From assembly GCA_033439295.1 (NCBI GenBank), contig JAVTLE010000021.1:1860009-1924008 (forward strand): 64,000 bases of DNA, in the 5' to 3' direction. The notes under the pieces were generated by a model that did not search any database, was not told where the DNA came from, and saw only the letters and a program-made list of their open reading frames with translations. Below are positions 36,434 to 47,400 of this stretch, one piece after another. Source of the DNA: Deuterostichococcus epilithicus (lineage: Eukaryota; Chlorophyta; Trebouxiophyceae; Prasiolales; Stichococcaceae). Position numbers and translations under genes: made by a program. The first letter of the stretch is position 1, and the number at the start of each line of letters is the position of its first letter.

Positions 36434-36852
36434 TCTGCTGCTGGTTTGGATTGGATTATTGGCGTCGGGGCCGCGCCGATCAGTGTCGTATGTAGGAAGG
36501 AGCCTGCGGACAGGAGATGAATACCCGTGGGTATGTAAGATATGTCGTCTCTGCAACTTGAATCAACGAAGCCATCTGCATCTGCTAGGTATCAAACAGC
36601 ATCGCGCATAATGCGGCAAGTTTGCATCAGACACCAATGCGCATCCTGCCTGGCCCTCACATCAGCTCGAATCTTTCTAGACGCTTTCGCCTCAGAGCAG
36701 ATGCTTTTGCATTTAAACTGATGAAACTCCAGCTGCACTGCCGATGCGAAGATCTCTTCATCATACTTACTTCAAGCAAGTGTTCTTCGCCAATCATCGC
36801 TGATACTTCAACGAGCCATGCTTGCTGGCGTCACACACAGGCCTAACTGGGT
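36434..36852. other. Intergenic, convergent 3' ends of eIF3f and LRR gene
   Basis: 419 bases, AT-richer, no exon or RNA gene seen. Confidence 0.55.
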
Positions 36853-38100
36853 TCAAGCCTGCGCCGTGCGCGACACAGCCTCTGAGAGGCCATCTCGCCC
36901 CAGCATTGCACCGCCTGACAGTACCTTTTCGAATTTACCGCGGCGCCGCTGCTCCAGTGACTGATACCCATCTGTTGCTTCCAGCTCCTGAAGCGAGAAA
37001 GGGAGCTGTCAGTTGACTTGGCTAAAGGCAGGCAGACGGAAGAAGGCCAGTTGCGACCAAAGTGTGCCATACCGAGAAGGTGATGGGGTTGTTATGCAGC
37101 GTGAATGTGCTGAGGTTGGAGCAATCTCGCAGAATGGCCGCTGGCACGCTCCCGACGGCATTGCTGTCTGCTGACAGAGTGACCAGCTTCTGCAGACTCC
37201 CCAGCTCGGGCGGTAGGCCCTGCAATCGACAAAGAAATGCATGAAGCCTTGCCCAACGTCGCGTTTGCAGGGTGAAATCAATTGTTGGTAGCATCAGTGC
37301 ATTCGTGCTGACCTGCAGCCGGTTGCTGGAGACGTCAAGCTCGACGAGAGCGCTGCAGTGACCCAGCCCAGATGGCAGCGCGGTCAACTGGTTGCCGTTC
37401 AGCCGCAGCTGGCTCAGCGATGTGAGCTGGCTGATGCTGCCGGGCACGTGCGTCAGAGCATTGCTGGACAGGTGCAGCGCTTCCAGCCGTGGCAGCCGCA
37501 GCACCGCATCTGGAAGGCTCGTCAGCGTGTTATGGTCGAGCAGCAGCGCCTGCGCCGCATCCCGCAGCACTCCGTTGGCATGTCCGCGCACATCGTGACA
37601 TGCACATGGAGGGGCCTTGCTCGCGCTGCGTGGGAGTGAGATGCCCTGACACCCATGCAACAAATGCCGCCGCCCGTGCCACGCCTAGACAGGCTCACCT
37701 TCAGACTCGTCAGCTGCTGTATCTCCGCCGGCAGGCCCGTCAGCTGGTTGCGGCTGAGCACCAGGCGCTGCAGCGCGCTGAAGCCCCCCAGGAGTGTCGG
37801 CAGTGCCTCCAGTCGATTGTTTGTGACGTCCACCGTCCTGACCCTACTTTGCAATGCAGGGTCGTCCAGAGAGGCTGGCAGCTCCTACGGCAGCATCTGA
37901 GGCATGAGGAGTAGTGCATCACCTGCACTGGATTCAGCATGCCAACAATAGTTGATGGCCAAGCGCCGCATGGGTCAGAGCAGGCAGTGCACCTTGAGCT
38001 TGGCATCACGCAGCGATATGACGCCAGTCTGCACCCATTGGCCGTGCCGCTGCGTCTGAACGGCTCTGCCGCCGCTAGGCTTTGAAGCGCAGCCACCCAT
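36853..38100 (-). CDS. Leucine-rich-repeat protein, N-myristoylated type (LRRC57-like)
   Basis: Scaffold-type LRR protein. Five exons: 37993-38100, 37699-37884, 37313-37549, 37073-37219 and 36853-36987, 270 residues. MGGCASKP is a textbook N-myristoylation signal with an adjacent palmitoylatable Cys, so membrane attachment is likely. About seven LRRs follow with the plain LxxLxLxxNxLTxLP pattern: VRTVDVTNNRLEALP, LQRLVLSRNQLTGLP, LLLDHNTLTSLP, LEALHLSSNALTHVP, LSQLRLNGNQLTALP, LVELDVSSNRLQ, LVTLSADSNAVGSVP. The C-terminus, GYQSLEQRRRGKFEKVLSGG, matches the 'D.Y..FE.RR..K.DK' ending of LRRC57/PIRL-like proteins as I remember them. Partners and pathway cannot be told from sequence. Confidence 0.85.
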
Positions 38101-38657
38101 GATCTGACAGGGCGGTCACGGCTTTGTCAGCCTTCTCGATGGGTTCTCAGCCATTTACTATGTCGAATCTAACGATGTTGTTCCGAATGCGGACGCTGCA
38201 GACCGGCACGTGATCAACCGAGGTGTGTTGAAGCTGGCAAAACACGCCGATGCCTCAATGCGGTGCGAACGGTGACTTTCCGGACGTGTGCGCATGTTTG
38301 GATTCAGGCAGGGGCCCCTGAAAAGGGTGCGTACTGTCAAGCACACCAGCGCACAGATCAGTTGTACCGCTAGGGGTTGCGACGGATTGCTTCAGCCGTG
38401 TGGTGAGCAGCGACCCTTGTGAGTTCGCCCAGCAAGAGCATCTTTCTTGCCGCAGTTTGAATTTGCAGGAGGCGAGGCTCCTGGCCTTGCGATATCATTC
38501 ACACCTATCCGAGCGATCGATCGCTTCCCGCGCCTGCAGCGCCAGGTCCCCTCAGCAGGACGTCCACGACGGGATCTCCTCTCGGAGTTGTACAGTCGTC
38601 GGCGGACAGGCTGCAGGCGGCGCAGATCTACCAGGCCCGCGCAGGCGCCCTGCCGCT
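38101..38657. other. Intergenic, divergent promoter region LRR / PSR1
   Basis: 557 bases. The PSR1 frame stays open upstream to an ATG at 38400, so a longer N-terminus is possible, but that segment is not conserved-looking. I favour it as promoter and 5' UTR. Confidence 0.5.
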
Positions 38658-41008
38658 ATGAGCGTGCACGGCGCCAGTCCGGAACCGAGCTTGGACGGAA
38701 ACTCGCCTCCCGTGTCCGTCGCCGACCAGCCGCTTGACTTCCTCGACCTGGAGTTCTGGCCTGCCGAGACGGATTTCCGGCTAGATCAGATGGCCAGCAC
38801 CATGGAGTGGCTGGGCCAGCTGGATGCGCAGGCCGGCGGCAACCCGCTGCAGGGCCAGCAGCCCGGCGCGCAGCAGGACCTGCGCGGCGACGCCGGCGGG
38901 CAGGAGGCGGCCGACGGCCATGAGCAGCCGTTCGAGGCGCAGCTCGACGACGCGGCGCCCGACATGAACGGGGTGAGACCGTCTGGGCCACTGCTCGCCC
39001 TCCCCCGACTTTGCCTGCAGCTGTCCTTGTACTGCTGGGTGCAAGCGGTCCTCCTGTTCAGAGCAGCTGTCATGGTCCGACCAGCTGTGCGTCACATCGT
39101 TGATCAGTTTCAGAAGAATGGTGCATTATCCCCAGGGGATGCCGGTGCCACCGGGGCCAGTGGTGACATTCACCGAGGCGCCGCTGACCGGCAGCGGCCA
39201 GCTTCCGGCAGAGCTGCCAAGCAGCGGCTTGGAAACCTCAGGTGTGTACAACAGCTTGCGTGTTGCAGCCGCACGCGACTGGAGCTTGAACAAGCTTGTC
39301 GAACGCTGACTGAACGCTTTCATGGTGTTGCATTAGCATCACGTTTCCTGCCTCGCTGCGATGCAGGCTGGACACCGGCATTCGCGCAGCCAATGCCGAC
39401 GCTGCCATCGCCGCAGCGCCCGGCACCGCCACAGCAGCACCTGAAGGCGCAGTCATCGGGCGGCGGCAGCCAGAAGAACGCTTCGGGAAAGCAGCGGCTG
39501 CGGTGGACGCCCGAGCTGCACGCCCGGTTCTGCGCCTCGGTCGGCCAGCTGGGCGGCCCCGAGGCGGCAACGCCAAAGGGCGTGCTGAAGCTGATGTCGG
39601 TGGACGGGCTGACCATCTACCACATCAAGAGCCACTTGCAGGTGGGAATGCAAAGATTGCGCGCAGATCGAAGCAAGTTTTCAACTCAAGGTGCCTGTGC
39701 GTGCAGGCCTTGCCCATGCCCAGGGCCTGTCGTCGAGGCCATAGGCTTAGTCCAATGCTCGTGCACCCAACGCAGAAGTACCGCCTCAACATGCGGCTGC
39801 CGCCAGAGGAGCAGGACCCGGGCTTTGACATGCCGGCGGCAGCGCCGCGCTCGGCGGCCAGGGGCCGCCGCAGCCGCAGCCGCAGCTGCACCCGGCAGGC
39901 CGACAGCTCCAGCGACATGTCCGAGCCGGTGTGTGCCATGGTTGTGCCGTGGCTGCCACGCACTGTCCTTCGTGTTGGCTTCTGCCTCAACCTCCCCGCT
40001 GAGTGTTGAACGCCCAGGATGACGACGGTCCTGACCACAGATTGTAGTGCTGGCTGCTGCCACACATCCTGTGCCTCCGAACGTCATCGCTTCTACGAAG
40101 ACAGTCTACGGCCCAGCTGTAACACTGACCACTGCCTGGTGCCGACAGGACGAGGCGGCGGCGGTGGCGCGGGTGCGCGCGATGGGCCGGCGCAACCGGG
40201 CGCGGCGCAGCGCCAGCTCGGGCGCGCCCGCGGCGTCGGACGCGGACCGGCAGGCACAGCTGGAGGAGGCGCTCGCCACGCAGATGGCCATGCAGCGCAA
40301 GCTGCACGAGCAGCTCGAGGTGCGCTACCCTCCCGACTGATGGCGGGCCCCTTGCACAGCTGCCTGCGCCGGCATGCTGCAGGCCCTGCTGCAGACTGCA
40401 GTGTTTTCTTCAGGCGAGACTCCACGTTGTTCTGTGTACTGGCCAGCCAGCCCAGGGCTGTGGCCTGGTCCCTCGTCACACGATGGTCCTGCCTGCAGGC
40501 CCAGCGGTGGCTGCAGCAGAGCCTGGAGCAGCACGGTCGGTACATCACCAGCCTCATCGAGCGCCAGAACGCGGGCAACGCAGCGCCGCTGCCGCCGCCT
40601 CCGCCGCCGGTGTCGTTCCCGCCGTCGCCGCAGCCCTTTGGCGGCCCGGCAGCGGCCGGCCCCTGCCAGCCTGCGTCAGCGGCGCCCAGCTCCGGGCAGC
40701 TGTCGCACGTGGCATGGCCTGCGGCACACCCTGCTGCGCAGCCCGGCTTTGGCGGCAGCGACGGGCAGCAGGGTGCCCGGCTGCAGCCGCAGGACTCTGG
40801 TGGCATCGGCGCCTTTGGAGCCGCCGCCACTGAGCCCAGCAATGCGGACCTGCTGGAGGCGCCCAGCGGGTACGAGCAGGAGCAGCAGCATCAAGCGCTG
40901 TTTGACGTCGGCGGTTTATTGGACGACAAGGTGGCTGCATACGCGAGTCCGGAGCCGCCGGTCGGTGCGCAGCGGAGCCGCAAGCGTCGGCAAGCTGCCG
41001 ATGCCTGA
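38658..41008 (+). CDS. PSR1: MYB-CC (GARP) transcription factor, PSR1/PHR1-like
   Basis: Nuclear regulator of phosphate starvation (and lipid/starch) responses in algae and plants. Six exons: 38658-38972, 39136-39241, 39367-39641, 39776-39928, 40149-40319 and 40499-41008, 509 residues. The GARP/MYB domain is intact: [40 protein letters not shown] and KSHLQKYRL, the last split by an intron as in plants. The coiled-coil MYB-CC domain follows a basic linker ([10 protein letters not shown]): [20 protein letters not shown] and [13 protein letters not shown], including the hallmark LHEQLE. The N-terminus is acidic with Gln/Gly runs; the C-terminus is Pro/Gln/Ala-rich, with a basic RSRKRR near the end. 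An in-frame ATG at 38400 gives an alternative start. Confidence 0.93.
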
Positions 41009-41474
41009 TTGCATATCTGTAACCCAGTGGGGGGCTGTGCTGTGTTGCATTGACGAGAAGTATCTGTTCAGCGTGGTTTCAGGATGCCGTACGTACCGCC
41101 CAGTCAGCTAACACAGGACCCAACAGCTTCATGGAGCCTCCAGTGGGCATGTCGCTGGTGATGCAGTAAGAAGTGTCACTTGCCAAGGAATGAAGTGCCA
41201 CATTACACCCTGGAATTGTGAACCAAACGAGGCCAATCCTCTTACAATCCGGCTAATCATGCCAGCATCGCCAGCTGGGCCGTGTCGACGCCTGCGCAGT
41301 TCTGCTATCGGTCGGGGAAGCAGCTGCAACATGTCGATCACGGTTGCGTCTTGATCCGTATCTGATCGCTTGCTGCGGGCCCCTTGGCGGGCGCAACAAT
41401 TTCACTTGGTGTCGGCATTAAGATGTCCTGTTGATATGCTGCGGCACTGGCAGCACCAGTGACCGACTGGATAG
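41009..41474. other. Intergenic between PSR1 and SAP-ligase gene
   Basis: 466 bases between tandem genes; no exon, repeat or RNA gene that I can support. Confidence 0.5.
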
Positions 41475-44400
41475 ATGAAATATCTACGCATGAAGCCCTG
41501 CTGTCATCTCCGCCTGCAGCCCATCGGCAATGTCCTGGTCGCGGACGGCCTGAGGCGGCCTGCCAAGCTCAGTGCTCGCCTGCTGCGACCAGCGGATCGG
41601 CCTTGCGCCTGCAGCGCCTCATGTCTGACCTCACCACACAGGCAAGTGACTTCGCTCTGTTCTGGCTGGCTTTCGAGTTGATGACGACATCAGGATGTCG
41701 GCTGAGTTCTGAGCGATGTTTCGGAGTTTGCAGGCTTGGTGCGGTTAAGATCCTATATCGCGGCAGCTCCTTCAGCGCGCGGACGTCGCTCGGCTCAGGT
41801 ATCAATCCCGGCGGACACGGTCTGCGATCGGGATGCAGACGAAGCAGTCCTGTCGCGGCGGCAGCGTATGACGGGGAACCAGGATGGCAGCAGTCGCGGC
41901 AGGCGCAGCAGCAGCAGCTCGCCCATCGGCCGCGATGGATTTGCAAGGTCCGAACGGCTACTGTTCCCCGTTTTCCAAATGTCACGATTTCCGCCATCAA
42001 AGACGACAAATGTCACGATTTCCGCCATCAAAGACGACAAAGTGCACAAGCCAGGGTCCCATGCTGTGCACTGCTGTGGTTGCAGAACTACGGCTGAGAA
42101 TGCCCAGTCCGGGCCACTGCGCAGGTGGAGATTAACAAGCTGCGCAGGACGGAGGCGGCGCTGGCGTTGCAGGAGCGGAATATTCTGCCGCCCAAGACGC
42201 TGCCGGACATGCGGGAGATCCTGCTGGAGGTCACCGTCCTGGATCCGCGACCCCGCCCCATCGACATGAACAAGACGCTGAGGGTGCGCACCTCGGCTGC
42301 TGTGCACGGCAAGGGGCATGGACTGATTTAGTTGGAACTGGGATGGAGGTACAAAGCCGGCATGTCTGCATGCACGGCGTCGCGTGTGGATCCCATGAGA
42401 CCCCGCCAGCCGCCAGCTGAACGGCATCCTTGCGCTGCGCAGTGGATGTCGCGAGCGGAGCTGGAGGCCGAGCTGGAGGCCCGTGGCGTGGTGCCCATCG
42501 GCGAGAAGGACGAGCTGCAGGTGCGGCCTGCCGACAGCATGCCAGGGGCCTTGCAACTGCCGAGGAAGGTGCCCACTCGAGCAGCGGGGCTGCAGGTCGA
42601 TGTCGGGTGCACACAGCGGCATGGGTAAGCAGGCGACACATCTCCAGTGGTCATCAGGCAGGTTCCTCCATGCGCGCGCCGCCCCAACTGGTATATCAAA
42701 AGGGTAGGGCCACCAGCTTGCCTGGGTGCTGCTGCAGGAGACGCTGGGAGCGATCATTGCGAATGAGCCCCCAAACGACCCGAACGCGCCGCCGCTTATG
42801 CTCAAGGGAGGCAGCGCCGTAATGAGCGGGCCTGGCAAGGTCAGGCCGCAGGGCGCCATGGCAGCCCCCGGCGGCGGTGGGCGCCTTCTCTTGCACCTGC
42901 ACTGCCTTTCCATCTGGCACAGCACCCTGGCCCATGCAGAGCGGGCCGCTTCAACGGCTATCCAATGAACCCCCACAACCATGAACCTACAGTGAATAGA
43001 CAGCATGCAGAGATTGCCTGCGCCATCTGGCAGCGCATGCGATCCCCAAACGGTGCTGACCCGTGCGTTGACCCCGGCCCAGGCGAGGACAGCCTGGCGA
43101 CGCTGCCGAAGCTGCCGTCCAACCTGTCGCGGCTGGGCATCTCGGAGCTCATTGCGCAGCTGCGGGCGCGCGGCTCCACCACCGTGCGCGGCAAGAAGGC
43201 CGACCTGGTCAAAGAGCTGCAGGTGGGCCGCGAAACAGAGGCTCCTGCAGGGTGTCGCATGGCCGCACGCCTGTCGGCATGTGCGACCTGTCTGCCTGCT
43301 GCGGCAGAGTTGCGCGAGGCAACTGAACTGTAACGGCGGCTGGCGGGCCTTGAGGGCGGCACACTCTCTGACAACGAGACCAACAGCCCTCCAGGGCAAG
43401 ATGACACCAGCAGAGCACCTGCACAGACGTCCTCACGCGAGGAGTGCCGCGTCTTGCACAGGTCATGATCGACCGCGAGGAGGCGGAGCAGGCTGCGGCA
43501 AACCCGCTGCCGCCGGCGGCGGTGGCCGAGCAGCAGGTGGCCGAGGAGGGCTTCCCGGCCGCCGGTGATGACGCGCCGCCCGGCTACAGCGAGCTGTTTG
43601 ACGCAAATCTCAACGAGCTCAGCGACGAGGAGCTGCAGGAGGTGGGATGCTGTCAGTCACGCATATACTGGCTGGAGGGTTGCACCTATGGCAGTCATCT
43701 TGGTCCAGTATTTGCAGCCGGACCAGGGGGCAATGCCAGCACAGAACCAGAAGGTGCACAGCAGGCAGCAGAAGGCTCCCAGGTGCAGACCGCGGCTGCT
43801 CTGCCAGGTGCTTGACCGGTCTTTGGTTTTGCGCAGGAGCTGCAGCGGCGGGTGGACGGCCCTGTGGCGGAGGCGCCGCGGCAGGAGCTCCTGGAGCAGC
43901 TGGCTGCGGTGCTGCGGGAGGAGCTCGTCGACCTGCTCACGGTGAGTGGATGGCATGGACGAGGTTATGTCGTGCCTGACGGTGTCGTGGCTGGGAGGGG
44001 CCGAGCCTTCGTGCCCCGCTCAAGCCACACAACACGAGTGCCACTGGCACTGCACTGGGTGCAGCGCAGGGCATCTTGGCTTCAGTGCAGCCGCAGGTCA
44101 CGCACATGCCGTGTGATGCACTAATCGGCTGCGGCCCTTGTCGCAACCCTGCTGTGCTGGCCTCGGGGAGCGAGGCCCGGCCGCAGTCTGAAGTCTTGCT
44201 CTTGCCGCACTGCGATCCCACTAGAGCCATGCCTACAGCCACACCGAATGTCATGATCAGGGAGCTCAGTTTGTCTGCTTGCAAGCCAGGACGATAAGTC
44301 TGCCTGCAAAACAGGACGACGAAGTGGCGGAGGAGCTGGGCAAGCGGGGCCTGGAGCCCACGGAGGCGGGCGATGCCGCTCGCATGCAGCTGGTCGCCGA

Positions 44401-47400
44401 CATGTCAGGCGATGCGGAGCGGGACGCCCTGCGCGACGCCGCAGCCTTTGTGGACGGGGTGCGATGTTTGCCAGCCTGCAAGGTGGCGGCAGCGACAGCA
44501 GATGGAGCCTGTGCTGCAGAAAGCGCACTGCCGCACTTGTCAGCAAGACGGAACACTTGGGCCCCCGCACGGCGTGCTGGCCAGCAGCCGACACCGTACC
44601 GAAACACCTGGCCTCGCCACCAGCAGCGCAGCGCAGCTCGTCTTGGTGAAGGCAGAGTGACAACTCTCAGAGACTGCTGTCGTGCAGATGCAACGCCCGT
44701 TTCAAATTGCTGTTGCGCAGCTGCAAGACTCGGATGTGGAAGCGGAGGCGGCGGCGCGGCAGGTGGCAGTGCCGCCCGGCGCCGACGCGCGCGAGGCGCT
44801 GCTGGAGTTCGTGACGGCGGAGCTGCAGCAAATGTATGGCAACATCAATACATTGTTCATCCACGCCGACAAGCAGGTGGGACTCGGCGACACCTTGCCG
44901 GGCTTGTAGCATCAATTCTACATCAGACACCAATATAGAGGATCCGAAAAAGCTGGCTTCGCCGCTGTCGGCGCGCGCAGCTGGGCCACCCATTGGTGGC
45001 TGTGCTCAAAGCCAGAATGTGCAGATCATACAGCCTGTGGCGTGTGCACCTTAATTATCAGCAGGTCCAGGGCGAGCGGTCTTCCAACACGAACGCTGTG
45101 TTGCGACATTCCTGATGTTCATGCTGTTGCGCACGCAGTGGCAGGAGGAGCAGGGCGACCAGGAGGATGGGGCTGAGGAGGAGATCGTGGTGCCGCCGCC
45201 GCCGGAGCCGCCAATGACGGTCGCGCTGCTCGTGGGCGGCCCCGGCACGGCGACGTCCCGGCTGTCCTCCTTTGCGGCGGCCGCCGGCCTCGCCGAGGTG
45301 GGGCACATGCCCATCTGCGGGCGGGACACGGACACTGCAGCGCGCAGCAAGGGCAACATGCAACGCCGCAGCCGCTGTTTTTACGAGTCGCAAGGTCTTG
45401 GGATTGCAAGCCACATGATCTGGAACTGACACATTCTCCAAACACTATGGGGAGCCGAGGTCTGCTTGCCGCTGTCCTGTCAATGCGCGGCCCAGATAGC
45501 CGTAAGCCACATCGGATTCTCTGCTGCCGCTGTGGCCCTGGAGCTCAACCCCTGTTGACAGGCGTTTGCCATGGTTCTGACGCATGGCGCGGCCCCCGCA
45601 GGCGCTGCGCACGGCGCCGCTGCCGGAGGAGGGAGAGCCGCCGCGGCCGCCGCTGCACGCGATGCTGGACGAGTGGCTGGCCTCCCTCGGCGATGGCGAT
45701 GACGAGGAGGAGGAGGATGCGGACATGCCGCCCCACCTGACGTCCGGAGGCGTCGCGGTGACGGCCTACTACCTCGATGAGCAGCTGCGCGCGTGGCGGC
45801 TGCCGGCGGGGCGCCTGGCCGGCGGCGCGCCCGCGGATCTGGTCGCGCAGCTCCCCGACGATGCGGTGCCGCTGCCCGACCTGCAGGTGTGCTTGCTGAT
45901 GCTCTCGAGGCGTGGTAACCCCACTCTCTTTTGTGGCAAACACCTCTCCATGCTGGACGAGATGCATGCAACCAACATCGAGGCAGCAGGCGAATGTGAA
46001 GCTAGGCGGCTGATATGCTGCCGTCCTGCTCTGGATCATGATTTGAGCACAACAGCTTTGCGGGTACAGGCTCTGGCGGAGGAGGTCAAGGCGAGCGCTG
46101 ATGTCGTGTGGCCGGTTGCACACGGCGCGTGGGGCGAGAGCGGGCAGCTGCAGGCGGCGCTGGAAGCGGCGGAGGTCCCCTTTGTCGGCACACCGGTCGC
46201 CGCCGCAGAGGACGCCACCCACAAGCTCAGGTCCGATGCGATGGCCACTGTGCTCGCGGAGACAGCATGGCTACTCACATGCAAGCAGATGGCGACCCGA
46301 GCTTTTGCTACAACAACCTGCCAGGACAGGTAGCCTGACAACTTCGGCATCCACCATGCAGGCTCTGCAAAGCATCCGTGGGCAGCATGCTGTTTGCACC
46401 TATCTTATGCCTCATGTCGACAGCATTCATGGTCCCGGTTGCAGGCTGGCAGAGCGGCTAGCGGGGCTCGGCTACCCGGTGCCGCTGCGCATGAGCATCA
46501 CAGACAAGGACCTGAAATCCAAGCGGTCGGTCACCGCGCTGCAGAAGCGGCTGCAGCCGTGGCTCGAGGTGCGGCGCCCAGCGCACATGGTGTCTGCGCT
46601 CACAGGCAGGTGGTTGAACGTGGCATCGATGAGGGGGCTGCCAGCGACGTTCATGCAGGCGCGAGCTGGCACAGCCTCGCTGGCCATCGCAAAGGCAGGC
46701 CTTGGCAGTGTCTCGTGATGATTCAGCGTTGAAACTGAACCAGGCGGCTGAATTCTGCCGCACCGCACTTCCACAACAGGAGCAGGACCTGCACGAGGAG
46801 ATCGACCGCTTCTACGTGAAGCCGGTGCGCGGCAGCGGATCGGATGGCGTGTGCGTGGCGCGCGGCGTGGAGGGCCTCATCAATGCCGCCCGCGACATCA
46901 TCGAGGAGGTGAAGACAGGTTCCCCGGTAGACTGCGTGCCGCACCAGCTTGCTCTAGGGTGGGTGTGGCCAGACAGGCAGGTTCGACGGGCCGTACGACT
47001 CTGCCGCTTGGCTGTTGCTTCACTCCAGCTTCGACTTCACTCGATTCGAGATCCCAGCAGAATGTGCGAGGAAATATCCTGCACTGCCCTGCAGGGCGTG
47101 CACGGGGACGAGGTGGTGGCGGAGGCGCAGGTGGCGCCGCCGCGCGACGACAACAGCGCCGGCGGCGTGCGCTTCTCAGTCACCGTCCTGCAGACGGCGG
47201 GCGGCCCCCTGGCGCTGCCGCCCACGGAGCTGACCTCCTACGACGTGGAGGTGGACATCCGGGAGTCCTTCCTGGACCTGCACCGCTCCATGTACAAGTT
47301 CCAGGTGGGTGCCACGAATTGCTGGACTTCTTCTGTTTCATTCCCGTTTCTCTTCCATTCCCGAAACCCTGCAGTCACCAGTCGAGTGGAGTGGCACTGA

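Noticed and set aside
38400-38657. Upstream ATG at 38400 as the PSR1 start
   Set aside because: Open and in frame, but not conserved-looking; the ATG at 38658 begins the acidic domain. Kept as an alternative only.
41795-43399. 534-codon minus-strand open frame
   Set aside because: Antisense to in-phase exons of the SAP-ligase gene; composition-driven, no domain.
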